A stretch of DNA of 64,000 nt from Stagonosporopsis chrysanthemi (lineage: Eukaryota; Ascomycota; Dothideomycetes; Pleosporales; Didymellaceae), in the NCBI GenBank assembly GCA_022560025.1, contig JAFISE010000006.1, positions 1 through 64,000 on the forward strand. The letters are read 5' to 3'. This document shows positions 22,303 to 35,900 of the stretch, piece by piece. The position numbers and the translations under genes are program-made. The first letter of the stretch is position 1; the number at the start of each line of letters is the position of its first letter. The notes under the pieces are model-generated. The model ran no database searches and was not told the DNA's origin. It saw only the letters and a program-made list of their open reading frames with translations.

Positions 22303-24701
22303 TCACTTAAACATCCATTGGCAGTGGCACGAATCCGCAGGGTCGCCGCGGCGATCGATATCGCGCTTACTCTGCCCGGAGGGCGTATCGTACTCGTCGT
22401 AATTCGGATCTTGCTCTTGCAGCCACAGCGCAACAGCGGGATCGTTGCCATTGGGTGCCGGCGCGACCTTCCCATTGTCGAGCAGGACCATGCGCTGGCA
22501 GTATGGCTGTGGCGAGTCAGGCAGTCGGCGCTCTTCGATCTTGACGATGCGTGGGTAGGGCGGGATGCGTGATGAAGAGGCTGCTGCATCTGCGACGGCA
22601 TCGCGCCGGGCGACAGCTGATGTTGGAACGACTTCGGCGGCCTCGGTTGGGAAACTTGTAGATACACTTGTTGGGGGTGGGGTTGCAGCCGCAATGATTG
22701 CGTTGTCTGTGATTGTGGAGATAGGCGAATTCGTGGGCCACATGGTGGGCAAGGCGGTAAAAGTCGCCGCCGTGGAGTTATCCTCAGCGTAGATGTAGCC
22801 TTCGATGTACGTGTTGTTCCAATAGCAGTACCATGGATAATCCCCAGGCTGGACAGTAAATCGCTGACGGGAGGATAGGTCATCACCAATTTGTCTGTTC
22901 TTCAAAGCCGAGCCGGCAGTAAGCTCTTCAGGTCTCAGCACGACAACCTTGTCATACCTGGCGTGGAAATGATAGGCCGGGCCGTAACTCTTATAGTCGA
23001 GGTCCTTCACGAGCTCCATGGCTTGGAAGTCGAGCTGCGGAGCTTGAGCTCCGTACTGAATGACAGTATCCAGCGCCGAACCTTCTCGTGTTGAAGCCAC
23101 CTGCTGCGTGTTACCATTAGAGTCGACGCCAGTTGTGTTGATGGTGAGAATGATTGGTGCAAATGTCATCTTGCAGGACCATGCTGAGTATTCATTGGGC
23201 TGGACCAAACAGCCTGGGTTGGCCTCCTGCGGGAATCCAAGTGGAAGTGAAAACGCGCCAGTTGGAAGTGACGAAAACCCGAAAGGCGTTGGGATAGGTG
23301 TAGCACCAAAAAGAGAGCCACTCGGTCCTGTGACTTGCGGTTGTCTATCGATGTCAGTTGTGCTTCGTTCTGAGCGATGGAGCAGACTTACGGTGACTCT
23401 TCCGGTTTGTTGTGCCCCTTCTTGTCATCGTCGTCATCGTTATTGTGCTTCTTTGCAGCGAAAGTCCCGATTGCCGCCCCGAGAGCAGCAGCAAAGACGA
23501 TTAGAAGCACCAGTACTACAACCACAACTCCCATCGGGACTTTCCCGAATAACCTTTTCTTACGCCAGCTTACTTTGGCCGATTCTGGGTCTCCCTTCTC
23601 GTTATACTTTTCACTGTATTCTCCAGACTCTGCCGTCAGCAATGACGCCGAGGATGAATCAGACGGTGCAGCCGGCACAGTGTTAGCAGAGGATATAGGA
23701 GCAACGCTGCCCGTCTGCGTCTCCGGTCTCTGAGGTGGGAGACGTGCAGGTGTGATAGCAGGTAGCAGAGGTTCAGCGGCAGGCAAGGCATGCACTGAAA
23801 ATGAAGACTCGCTGACTGGTGACACTGGCGATGATGGCGCATTAAAGGGGTCCTCGGTGTCCATGGCAGGGTTCAGAGGTGCGGGTATGACTCGCGATGC
23901 ACTCGCCTCCGCAGCCATCGAAGCCTTGGTAGGGCCTGCGTCTGGATACCGGGAGTAGGGTGGAAGCTGCTCGGTATGACCGTCGGGTCCAATGATATCC
24001 TGCTCTTCACCGTCCGGTCCAAGAACTCGGTGGTAGCCATTGCTCAGACCTGGGAAGCCCACAGGCATAGCCGTCTGGATCGGGGGAACTATAGGTTGTA
24101 TCGAGCGTAGATCCTGAGCTGGCGTCTCGTCGTCCAGACCACTTTGCGAGTACATGGCATATGGATGCGCTGGCCGCTGCACTGACATTGGTCGGTCCTG
24201 TCTCCCTGTCGAGGCCGTTGCAACGCTACTCGATCGGTCCATGGTGTGCTGGGGGTACATGCCATACGGATGGCTAGGTCCTGTCTCAAAGGGGTTCTCT
24301 GACATGCTGGTCGTCGCAAAGGAGGCAGTTGAGCTGACAGAATCGCGATGGTGCAGCGGCGATTGGGAAACTGGCGGTCGGTTGCTCAGGCCTGAGGGGC
24401 GGCCATCCTGCACCACGGAATTGCGAACCTTGGCAGTGCTGTTCCTCGTTGCTGTCCGTCGCAGGTCAGTTCCCGGCGCCTTCGATGTCGAGTACTGCCG
24501 CTGTGGTGCTTCACTGGGGCTGATATCCTGTGGGTGGCCATTCCGCGGCTCCTCCGTGTTGGCGTGTGTCTGGCGGAATCCGAGACCATCCGAGACCATA
24601 AAGTCACCCTCGTCGAAATCAATCTCGTACTCGTCGTCGAAGACATTGTGGACGCTCTCTCGCTGCGAGAGGGTGCTTTCGTGGCTGTTGCGTCGTTCCA
24701 T
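22303..24701 (-). CDS. Single-pass membrane protein with a large extracellular domain (fungal family, function unknown)
   Basis: Two exons on the complement (23392-24701 and 22303-23344) encode 783 residues; the 47-base intron has a GTAAGT donor. The first 385 residues are disordered and rich in Pro, Ser and Gln, starting with an acidic stretch (DDEYEIDFDEGDF). A basic stop (WRKKRLFGK) precedes one hydrophobic helix at about 390-415, then an Asp-rich linker. The remaining 360 residues contain several Cys residues and NxT/S sites (WNNTYIEGYIYAEDN), suggesting a folded, glycosylated exterior domain. The layout matches a filamentous-fungal family I believe is catalogued as DUF7820, from memory. 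No function can be given. Confidence 0.8.
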
Positions 24702-26949
24702 CGCGCGGTGCGGTCCCTGAGGCCCCCAGAGGCCCTGTCACCCCCTTCCAAGCCTCAATACGGCGTCGCGAGATTGTCCACGTGATATCGGTCAACCCAA
24801 TGCGCGCTCGGGGGCGGACGCGAGCGGGTGTGGGCGAGGGGGGCAGCGATGTCGGTGGTCGTGTATGGAGTCGTGATGTTGGTGTCCGCGGGTGGAGCGC
24901 GGCGCTGAACAACCTGTGTTCTGCTTGAGACGGCAAGTCCCAGCGCTAACAGCACTAGGGGGACGATTCCGTTTCATACCCATCGCCCAACCACTCGCTT
25001 GCCACGGCAGTGAACAGCCAGCAGCAGTTGCATGTGCGCCAATGAGCATATCTGCTGCCGTCAATTTTGCGTCCTCGAGTGTCGCATGGCCGCTGCGCCG
25101 TTGCTCACATCTGCTCAGAGGGGGCGAGGCAGGCGGTCCATGCATGAGGCACGGACGCCTTGTGGAATGGGGCCACACGCCAGTTCGCTCCATTTTTCGA
25201 ACGTGTTCGCTGCCTTGGCCCTACTCCCCGTCGGCAGCCTAAGGCCATGACATCGTTAGCCAACTGCCGTGATAAATTTTCTTCGAGCCCCATCCATCTG
25301 ATAAAGTTTTCATCAAGTTTATCAGATCAAAATGGTGGATTCTCCGGGCTCTCGCCGAACTGCCTTGGTCATGGCTGGCTCGTGGAGTGCTTCATGCATG
25401 TGCGCCACCAGACGTAAAGTGCATGGCAGAACACTTCCTGGATGGAAGACCAAAGCCGTTGATGTGTTTCCAAGTCCAGGCTCGCCGTGCAGGCTGGTAT
25501 GCGTTGGAGTTGATTGTGCAGCCTGTTGCACCGTTGATCAGTTCAAGCTTGATGTACGATGAGTTAGAAGGCACATGTGCTTTAACAGCCTTCTGCCTGC
25601 ATTGAACTATGCCCACAGTCTTCACAAAAAGAGCAAATTCGCCGATGCCTCGGGCCTTCATGCATACGTTCTATCAAAGTTCATGCAGCATAGGTCATGC
25701 CGCTCTCCGGCGCTTGACTGACAGCTGTACCCTCAAGCCTCAACTCTGACATCAAGCCCGCACCTCACACAGCACATCGTGCTGCACTCAGTTCGTAAGA
25801 TATGCTTACATGAAAAGACAATCTTCGATGGCATGCTGCCTTTCGGTTGCAGAGACAAGCAGCTGCCAAGTAAACTTGAGGAAGCAACCTAGTTTTGCGA
25901 TAATACTACAATGCTGAAGAAAGAAAGAGAGGTGCACTTTGTACAGTACCGCCATGATCAGCTATAGAGAATAACTGCGATGACCTACTCTGCTTCTATA
26001 TCTGTTCCCCAGACGTTGCATCGCTCAAATGACGTCTGGTTTAACTTTACAGTCAATGCACCATGAGAGGGGGCTGTGCTCTGGTCAGGGGCCCGACATC
26101 AACAATGCACTTCATACTGCAACGTGCATAGTCCCTTACAGGCAAGTATGTATACGTAAGGCTGGAGCCTAAATTATGGGCTGGTGTATTTCTCTTTTAT
26201 GCCGGCGCCTTTGATAGTCGGTGTATTTGTGTATGCATGTCGGACCATTTGTGTACGCATGCCGGTGCATTTGTGTACCTGTGTACATGTGTACGTACAT
26301 GTATGCGGATGCAGTGCATACGCCTTACTGACTGCTCGTGTTGGTGGACGTTGTAGAGCTGCGGCTCGTCATTACGTGGTGCCGCGCAAGTTCCAAGGCT
26401 GTGTTCTGATCGCTGTAAGCTGCCGTTTTTGTGGACGGAGATGATGGAGTTGACCATGAGCCCATTCACTGGTGTTGCGGACGCTACAGCGGCGGCCCTG
26501 CATGCCAAGACGAACATGATTGGAGGTATCGAGCTGTTCCTGGCACACCCGAATGTGTTTTCCAGGACTAGGTATGGCGCCACGCTCCTTCGATCCGCAG
26601 TGGCCAAACGAGATGATGAGGAAAAAGTGTTTCGTGCAGACAGGCAGAAGGATAGAGGAGGGATGCAACGCGGTTCCAAAGTTGCAGTTGCGCCGTGCCC
26701 CAGGACCCTGGTCACGGCCGCGACGATCGTGAATTACTGTGGACCAAAATGGTCACTATGGAACGGGAAATTGGCGTTGTTGAGACCCAGGTTATCTGCC
26801 AGCATTGGCCCGCTATCTGACCGCCTTTGCTATTGTCCCTCGCGCGTACTCCTTTCTAACCAAAATACTTAAGCGGTGTACACCCCCTCCAATTCCACAG
26901 AGCAACTTGCCTTCTCCCTCCAACCACAAACCGCACAACCTCACCAAAC
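24702..26949. other. 2.2-kb divergent intergenic region upstream of HMG-CoA synthase
   Basis: This is the longest gene-free stretch of the window, lying between two divergent genes. Short frames overlap on both strands without recognisable proteins. A region of imperfect TGTGTA/GTGCAT repeats lies at 26200-26320. The last 100 bases before 26950 are C/T-rich and probably form the HMG-CoA synthase leader. Confidence 0.5.
26200..26320. repeat. Imperfect short tandem repeats (TTTGTGTAYGCATG-like units)
   Basis: Units resembling CATTTGTGTACGCATGYCGG recur about three times, then decay into GTACATGTGTACGTACATGTATG. They alternate purines and pyrimidines and contain several GTAC/CATG palindromes. 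The repeat lies about 650 bases upstream of the HMG-CoA synthase start. No function can be assigned. Confidence 0.55.
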
Positions 26950-28557
26950 ATGGCTGCTCGTCCCCAGAATATCGGTATCAAGGCCATTGAGCTGTATTTC
27001 CCCAGCCAGGCAAGTTTACTCGACCAGTGAGGCCATGCGCAGTCTTGCGCCTGCCTTCGCCTTTATGACAACACAGCTAACATCTTCCTGTGCAGTGCGT
27101 CGACCAGACCGAACTTGAGAAGTTTGATGGCATTGCTGCGGGCAAGTACACTATTGGCCTCGGCCAGACCAAGATGTCCTTCTGCGACGACCGCGAGGGT
27201 ATGTACTTTCCTGTAGCAAACTCCACGAGCGTCTGGATGTGAGACAGGGCCCAAGCTAACAATTTGCTGCGTAGACATCTACTCGTTCGCGCTCACCACC
27301 GTTTCCTCGCTCTTCAAGAAGTACAACATCGACCCCAAGTCGATCGGTCGTCTCGAAGTCGGCACGGAGACTCTCCTCGACAAGTCCAAGTCCGTCAAGT
27401 CCGTTCTCATGCAATTGTTTGAAGAAAGTGGCAACTACAACGTTGAGGGCGTTGACACAGTAAACGCGTGCTATGGTGGCACCAACGCTCTGTTCAACTC
27501 TGTCAACTGGATCGAGTCTTCTGCCTGGGATGGCCGTGACGCGGTTGTTGTCGCTGGCGACATCGCGCTGTACGCCAAGGGCAATGCCCGCCCCACCGGT
27601 GGTGCTGGCTGTGTTGCCATGCTCATCGGCCCCGACGCTCCTATTGTTATGGAGCCCGGCAAGCGTGGTTCGTACGTCAGGCACGCATACGACTTTTACA
27701 AGCCCGATTTGACGAGCGAGTACCCCATTGTCGACGGTCATTTCTCCATCAAGTGCTACACCGAGGCCGTGGACGCCTGTTACAAGGCCTACAATGAACG
27801 CGAGGCAACACTGAAGGCTCAGCAGAACGGCAATGGTGTCAACGGCCACTCGGAGGAGCAAGAGACTCCTGTCGACCGTTTCGACTACATGGCATTCCAC
27901 GCGCCCACCTGCAAGCTTGTTTCCAAGTCGTACGCGCGTCTCTTGTACAACGATTACACCAAGAACCCATCCAACCCCATCTTTGCTGAGGTTCCTGCTG
28001 AGATCAAGGACCTCTCTTATGAAGCGTCCGTCTCCGACAAGACTGTTGAGAAGACCTTCATGGCTCTCGCAAAGAAGCGCTTCGCTGCCCGCGTTCAGCC
28101 CAGTATCCAGGTCCCCACCATGTGCGGAAACATGTACTGCGGCAGTGTCTATGCCAGCTTGTGCAGCCTGCTCGCCAATGTTGACAGCCAGACTGCTCAG
28201 GGCAAGCGTATTGCTCTTTTCAGCTACGGAAGTGGCCTTGCATCTTCTTTGTTCTCTTTCACCGTCAAGGGCAGCTACGAGCAGATTGCCAAGTCGCTCG
28301 ACATTCAGAACCGCCTGGATGCAAGGCGCGTTGTTGCCCCTGAGACATACGATGCCGTAAGCAGCCCCCCCCCCATATCCTTTAGTATTGTTGAAGTTGG
28401 GTGACTAACGCCACTCCAGATGTGCGATCTCCGCAAGCAGGCCCACCTCCAGAAGAACTACACTCCCAAGGGTGAGACTGATGGTATCGTGCCTGGCACA
28501 TACTACCTTACCAACGTCGATGACATGTTCCGCCGCACCTACGAGATCAAGCAGTAG
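26950..28557 (+). CDS. Hydroxymethylglutaryl-CoA synthase
   Basis: Condenses acetyl-CoA and acetoacetyl-CoA to HMG-CoA in the mevalonate pathway to ergosterol, heme a side chains and isoprenoids. Four exons (26950-27009, 27096-27198, 27275-28356, 28420-28557) give 460 residues. Catalytic residues are visible: Glu86 in VGTETLLDKSKS, Cys120 in TVNACYGGTNA, and His263 in FHAPTCK. The first intron begins with GC instead of GT (CAG|GCAAGT), with a CTAAC branch and GCAG acceptor. GT-only prediction would therefore misplace the 20-residue first exon. The start lies in a good context (CAAACATGG). The cytosolic location is inferred from the lack of a presequence. Confidence 0.95.
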
Positions 28558-29110
28558 ATACCCCAAGATCTCTCACCTTTACTCATTTCTTTGCTGCATT
28601 CTGGGCATTTGCAGGAGTCATTTGCATGAATCGGCATAGACTCTAGTCAGGTTTACTTCACTTTATCAGGCGTTCAGATGAACCTCTGGAATTCGTATAC
28701 GTGAAGTCACATCAAGACTGGGCGAGTTTGGAACTGGCTTACGATCGTTACGATGCATGGACGCAACACACGGATAGGGAACGACAAACTTGGTTGTCGA
28801 CGTCTTATGACAGTTCAAGAGAGCTTAGTCACTTTAATATACACTTCTGACGAAGTTTTGTTGTAGATAGCTGAATGCGAAGGTACTCACATCAAAGAAG
28901 CTGCCATTATTGTAACGTCAAGCAGGCCCACAGGTATTGAATGACCGGCACATACAGGAAACTTTCACTGAAGTCCTGTAGCGCTGATTAGCTACATACG
29001 GAAGTGAAGCTGTGCATCTGGAAATCCAACAAACGCCGAGAGGCCCCAAAAATACTGGCCATCATGCTCAAAGTATACCCCACAACGCCCTGCCATTCTG
29101 TACGATCGAC
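28558..29110. other. Intergenic region between convergent HMG-CoA synthase and COX16
   Basis: About 550 bases of AT-richer sequence, presumably both 3' untranslated regions. No gene or repeat is seen. Confidence 0.5.
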
Positions 29111-29530
29111 TCAAACGAGCGTGCCATCTGGTTCGCCGGGCAGGCGCTTGACACGCCTTTGCTCCCAGTCCTCCAGATCCTTTGCTTGTAGTCGCTGCAA
29201 GCTTGTCAGCACCGATGCGTACTTTTCCATGGATTCTGAGATCCCTTAAATTCGCAACAGGTCGCTTACATAATATTCATCCTTCATGTTAACCTTCCTC
29301 CGGTTTTGCCCAAGCCCCATTGCCTCCTCTTGACTTATTTGCTGGTTCTTGCGGTCATATCTCTCGTAGCGCAAAGCAGTGGCCGGTGTAAGCAGGAACG
29401 AGCCGGCGACTATTGTTGCGAGGAAGGGAAGGCCAAAGAGTGCGAATGGGTGCTTTTGAAGCGCTTTGCGGTATTTGGCGGCGAGCGAGTTTGGGAGCGT
29501 GGAGCGGAAGGACTTGGAGGAGAACTGCAT
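29111..29530 (-). CDS. COX16: COX16, cytochrome c oxidase assembly protein
   Basis: Two exons on the complement (29270-29530 and 29111-29194) encode 114 residues; the 75-base intron has GTAAGC, CTGAC and GCAG signals. The protein shows the Cox16 pattern. A basic N-terminus leads to KHPFALFGLPFLATIVAGSF (one membrane helix), then LTPATALRYERYDRK. A C-terminal block follows (KDEYY, then DLEDWEQRRVKRLPGEPDG). It sits in the mitochondrial inner membrane and helps copper delivery and Cox1/Cox2 assembly. Its start faces the ATR gene across a 450-base divergent region. Confidence 0.93.
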
Positions 29531-29981
29531 CGCGGAGGCGCGGTCTTAGGTATAGGAGCCGAGCGACTTGCTGGAGGCCTATTTGTGCGCTGTATGCGCC
29601 GTACGCCTCAAGAGCGACTTGTAGATAATTGATGGGTTGACTGTAGAATGATCCGGACTTCAAAGCCGCAAGTGGAGCGATTATTGCTTGGCAAAATCAC
29701 GTGACTGCGCGCCACTTCCAGAAGTTGTTCGACGCGTCTTCTGTCGATCGCCTCAATCATCTGCTCTCGCGCCCTGTACGTCTCTCCCGAGGGCACCTTG
29801 TTAGATCTTTACGAGCACACGACTTCACGATACATCTCACGACTTTACAGTAGCCTAAACGCAACGAAAATCACCGGTGCCTTGGTCACATTTCAATCAT
29901 TCACTTGCCCCACTTCTTCTTCGGACGCCCTTCTCACTCCAATTCTTCGACATCGAATATGACCCACAGGTGAACGGAAAA
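29531..29981. promoter_or_regulatory. Bidirectional promoter between COX16 and ATR
   Basis: A 450-base stretch separates two divergent starts and must hold both promoters. The ATR leader includes a four-codon upstream open frame at 29959-29973. Confidence 0.5.
29959..29973 (+). promoter_or_regulatory. Short upstream open reading frame in the ATR leader
   Basis: ATG-ACC-CAC-AGG-TGA ends eight bases before the ATR start codon and is out of frame with it. If it is within the transcript it could lower translation or require reinitiation. The transcription start is unknown. Confidence 0.35.
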
Positions 29982-32900
29982 ATGGCCCGCAAAGGCGGGG
30001 TTTCGGCCCAACGCAAGGCACCACCACTACCTCAAGCAAATGCGTTGATCAATAGCAACGCAAATGGAAATCCTCCACCATCGACGATCGCTGCTCAGAT
30101 CGTGCACAATGCAGCAAACATTAACTCGAGACAGGACGCCGCCGCAAAAGTCACATTCGGCGAGTTACTGAAAGAGTTCCTCCAGCACCCAAGTACAGAT
30201 GAGCCAGATGTTCAACTCGTCGCCTTTATTTGTGTTGTCACAGAGGCAGGCTTGGATGGCTTGTTCAAAGATGATCCCTTTGCACAGGATGAACAAAGAG
30301 AGCAAGGCGTGCGCAGCATTGCAGCAATAATGTACCTACTTAACCAGAAGCCGTACTTGCTTTTCAGCACGAAAGATGGTGAGGGCGATGGGCTTCCACG
30401 ATCGCCTGTGATACTGTGGCTGTTCCCAAAGCTACTTGGTTTGCTGGCGCGCGAGTCTCTACGTCCAATTCATACACATGTCCAGGAGATGCTCAACAGC
30501 TGCCTCGATATCCTTGCAAGTTCACGGGCTTTCTCTGGTCAGGCTGCCACTACGCTGGAATTGTACAAGTCCAGTGTCACCTGTAAGTCCTAAGTCCTAC
30601 TGACTATACACTTACTAACAGACTGTAGATATACGGGATGAACTTAGGAAAAACAATGAATCCGTGACTGCATCAGCTGCACCTTTCCGCGCAGTAGTTC
30701 CATCCACAAGCAGCCTCAATGACTTCTGGCCAGAAAGCAAGCAGTTGATTGCCGTGCCTCACAACCTTCAAAGAACGATAACATCACCGACGTCAGCAGT
30801 CTATGTTGGTTTCAGGATTCTTATGGCATTGTGCACTTCAACGCGCTGTGGGCTATGCAATGCTGTTTTTGAGCAACAGTCCTTGTGGGTTTTGGATACC
30901 TGCGACGAGCTGTGGCATTACTTCCAGCGGTGGACCATGAGCTCCAACAATCGGCCTTTACATGACGAAGTCTTCGAGATTTATATGCAACTAGTGGAGA
31001 CTTTCGCTGGTATTGATTATAAACAGAGCGAATCGTGTCCTGCACCGAGAAAAGCGGCCTTGATGACCATCACCAGCGTCACGCGTCTAGTCGAAGCTCT
31101 CGTTACTTCGCCGATGTCAGAAAGAAACCAAGCACAGCTGGCGCTACTTTTGACGCGGTTGTGTCATCTCACACAGCCTGAAATCCCTCAGATAAGTGTT
31201 CTTGATCGGCGGCGTCAGCCTTCAGAGATGTTCGACACCGAGGTTTTGAAGCACAATGCAAGAAGGGTTTGTGAGAACAAGGAAATACTATCCGCATTGC
31301 AGAAGGACCTACAGGTATGCGCAGTGCGGTATCACAGTACTGCGGTTTGTTAACCGATGCTAGCTCGCTTTGTGCCTTTGGGTCACAAACGGAACGTGTC
31401 CTGAAAACACTCAAAGTCTCCATGAAGATCTTCGCCTGAACGGGGCTACAAGTTTCACATCCGCGCATATAGTTGCAGATGCGATAAAATGTGCTCACGT
31501 ATTTCAGAGGATGCATCTCGACGAAGATAGGCCGTCAAAGCGACGGAAGACATTGCACGAAACATCAGAAGGTGCAGACACGTCAGCTTATCATAAGCTC
31601 ACAATTTTGCTCAACTGCAGCTCGCAAGACTCTCCGGTGCTTAACCTCTCAAACCTACATAACATTGTCCAGTATGTTATCGCCTTGCTAACCGACGCTC
31701 CGACTAACACGGTCAGAGCCAAATACTCCTCCCTACCGGACCAGCAAAAGCAAAGTGAGGCTGTACAACTGCAATTGCTCACTGCTTTGGGCAGGATTGC
31801 CTGCGCCGGCTCCCATTGCCTGGAAGCCAGCACAAGCGATTCACAGCATTGGCAGCAGCTCAGATGCACACTCTGTGATGGAACGAGTTCCGAAAGAAGG
31901 AAGCCTAATGTGTACTGGAACATGGCTGACGGGGGTGAGGACTGGAAAGAGGTCGTGGCTGCGCTTCTCGCCATCACTAAGGAGACAAAGTTCCAGACCT
32001 CATCAAGACCTAGAGTGCTCATGGCGATTGCCATAGGTCGCCTTTTCAACCACATTTCCGATGCCGACTACCTCAACTTAGAAGTTTGCGAACTAGGACA
32101 GTGGCTGCTCGGTTGCATGAGCAGGTCCTTGAGAGAGTTGAAGATTGCCGCCGCACATGCGTTAATGGTTTTTCTTCGAAGTGACATCGCCAGCCGCGTC
32201 CGCCAAAAGAACCGAACCTCGGTCGTTGAGTTCTTCGATATACTTGCGCAACGTGGAGTTCTTGCCGATCAAGAAGCTCTGATCTTAGCATATGGTCAGA
32301 TAGCTCGCGTCTGCGGTGAACTGGAACTCCCGATCATCCTGCATCGACTAGTCGAATATCTCGGTCATCCCAATGCTCTCATATGCGGCATGGCATACAG
32401 GGAGCTTGACGCTCTTGCTGGGCCTCACGAGCCTGAAGCTCTATTCAAGCCGTACTGGCGGATACTTGCCTTTTCTGTCGTGAAGGACATTGCCAACAAG
32501 CCTCAAAAGGCACAACAACTTGCTGACCTCACAGAGCAAACTGTTCGTCAGCTACTTGTACTGACCCAATCGTATACTTTACCACATCTGGTCTTGACAA
32601 AGAGGAGAGATGCGATTGGGAAGATTGCTCAGGCCCGCAAAGTTTCCGTAGCGGAAGTGTTGACTCAGCCTAGAAACAATCTTGCCAAAATTCTGGCGTT
32701 GTTGTTGTCACAATCGGTACCAGATGTTGAATCATTCGCTATGGAGACATTAGCTGAAATTGAGCCGGCCATGCGAGAGGGCAGCAACGGCCGACTCGAG
32801 TCCCTCATTGCCTTGGATATAACCGGTGTTGCTATTGAAATTCTGCTGCTGTCTGCGGAACAAGAGAAGCCAAGAAAAGCTCCGGTGCGTAAATATATTT

Positions 32901-35900
32901 TCGATGCCACCCAAGGCCAATTGACTTACGCGTGTAGTATCGACATGCGTTCAGCACGCTTGCTCGCCTTGCCGATACCAAACAAGGGCAGCGCAGATCG
33001 TCGTCCAAGACTAAGAGCCTGGATGAATTCTGCGAGACCCATATACTCGGCATCATTGCCTACTTCTCCGACATCGTTGAGAGCCCATTCACTCAAGGCA
33101 AAACCATTCCACACCCGCTTCCCGAGCGCAAAAGATGTATAGCAGCCATCGGAGACTTTATTGACCTCGCACATTACAGTGTGAATGGTGCGTTGCCACA
33201 GGTAAGTTGCGGTGAGATAGGGTGAGATGACGCGAAGCACGACTGACAAGCCGCAGATACGTGCGTGCTTACAATCCGCAATGGCTGACCAAGACCTCTG
33301 CGATGATGCTTTTCTAGTATGGACTGCCTTTCTTGATGCCCTCGACGCGGACGATACGATGCTTGTCGTTGATCAAACCCTGGCTTTGATTGTGGAGCAC
33401 TGGACTATGTTCTCAGAAGAAACACAGCTTTTGGCTAACCGAACGATCGTGGCTCTAACCCAAGATTATGACGCTCAATTACGAGCACGAATTGAATACC
33501 TTCCGTCATTGGAGACGATCCCCTTGCTCCACAAGATCGAAGCAGAATTGGCTCGCTTCAAATCGCATGTGGAGACTGTCAAAATCCTCCAGGCTTTCAG
33601 CAACAGGTGCAAAGATCAGAATGCCGTGGTTGTACGTCAGGCTCTCAGGGAGCTATATCCGTATTTGGACGACAATCAAAAGTTCCTACACCAAGGTGTA
33701 GTAGGCCAGAAGCCACTGCCCGTTCTGGCAGCGCTCACTCGATCGCTTCTAGACGCGAGCCTACGTTTTTCAGACAACCATTCAGACATCATCACATTGT
33801 GCGCGCAATGCCTGGGCGTCATCGGTGGTCTTGATCCTTACCGTGTTGAAACAGTACGTGAGAAAAAACGCGTCCTGATGCTGTCCAACTTCTCGCGAAG
33901 AGACGAGGACATCGACTTTGTAGCTCTTCTGTTGGAGCAAGTTCTGGTAAAGGTTTTTCTTTCGACAACGAATGCTACTTCACAAGGGTGGATTGCCTAT
34001 GTCATGCAAGAGATGCTCAAGCATTGTGGCTTCAGCGCTTTAGCTGTTGCACGGCCACGTTCTTCACAGGCAAGCACCGAAGTACAACGATGGAATGACA
34101 TTCCAGAACCTACGAGAAACGTGCTAACCCCGTTCCTCAACTCACGATACTCTGTCAACCGTAATCCCGCTTTGCACTACAAATCTCCCGCATATCCGAT
34201 CTTTGACGCCAAGATCAGCCATGGCATCTGGCTTCAGACATTCGTGTATGACCTCTTGCAGAAAGGGCAGGGTGTCAATGTGGAGATGGTGTTCCCTGTG
34301 TTGGCCAGAGTAATCAGAGGCTTCGACCTATCGATTGCGACTTTCATACTCCCTTTTGCCGCCTTGAACGTCATTGTGTCTGATAACGACCAAAACATGG
34401 CACACGTAGGGACAGAGCTGATGACAGTATTGCAATACGGTATTCAATCTACTGATCAGACTAATGCAGTGTTGGTCAAGCAGTGCAGCGAGGTAAGCCT
34501 ACTACATTATCGCTGAGATGTTCTTCGCTGACAGTTCTGCACAGAATGTGTTCCAGGTTCTTGACTATCTTTCGCTGTGGCTTCAAGAAAAGAAGAAGTC
34601 TGTCGCCGATGCCAGAATCATGGCTGGCAAGACCGGTCGAGGCGTTGCAGAAGAGGAGGAGATGAACGCGATCAAGCAAATAAGTCGCGTAGAGGGAATA
34701 CTCCAGCTCATCCCTGCTGAAGTTATTTCTCGTCGTGCGGTTGAATGCGGCTCCTATGCTCGAGCTCTCTTCCATTGGGAGCAATACTATCGCCAACAAC
34801 AGCAAGTCAAGGCCGAGACCAATCAGGTTTTTGAAAAAGACGATTTGCTGCAACATTTACAGTCCATATATGCGCAGATCGACGAGCCTGATAGCATAGA
34901 AGGTATCACAGCTCACTTAAAAGTGCTCAATCCAGAGCAACAAATCATAGAAGATCGGAAGGCTGGTCGATGGACTGCAGCTCAGAGCTGGTACGAAATT
35001 GCATTAGCAGAGAAGCCGGATGATATCGATACCCAGATTAACCTTCTGACTTGCTTGAAGGAGTCTGGTCAATACGGTACCTTGATTCGGCGTATTATGT
35101 TATCTGAGCTAACAGTTCCTAGATGCCATCTTGAATTACGTTGACGGCTTTCATGAATCCAAATCGACGCTCTCGATCAACACACTTCCCTTTGCTGTCG
35201 AAGCGGCTTGGTCCGCCGGCAAATGGACACAGCTGGAAAGGATCCTTGGTGCTTCATCCGACACAATCATTGGTCCTACAATAGACTTCAACGTTGGTGT
35301 AGGGAAAGCCTTGCTTGCGCTGTCACAAACAGATGAAGTACAATTCAGGACTATCACCGCCGCTCTCCGTCGGAATCTGGCTGGAAGCCTATCACCGTCA
35401 AACACGAACTCGTTGCAAGCTTGCCATGATACGATGGTCAAGCTGCATGCTCTGTACGAGATTGAGGCCATCAGTGGGGTCATGCCTTTCACCACGTCGG
35501 AACGCGAGACTATTCTCGAAAACTTGGATCGGCGTCTAGATGTCATCGGCGCCTACACGTCTGACAAGCAGTATCTCCTTGGTCTCCGCCGTGCAACAAT
35601 GTTGGTTTCAAGGTAAGCAGTCTAGATCCATGCTTGATAATGTAAGACTGACCGAATCAGAATTGACTTCAATGACCTTGATATTGCTTCAGCCTGGCTC
35701 ACGACAGGACGGCTTGCTCGCAAGGGCGGGTTCATGACGACCGCGTTCAACTCTGTTCTACACGCCGAACAACTCGGGGATGGTGCATCGAAGATCGAGT
35801 ATTCGAAATTGCTGTGGAAAGAAGGCCATCATCGAAAGGCCATAGCTAATCTACGAGGTGCTATCGACAGCAATGCTTTTCAGAACAGTGACAGCCTACC

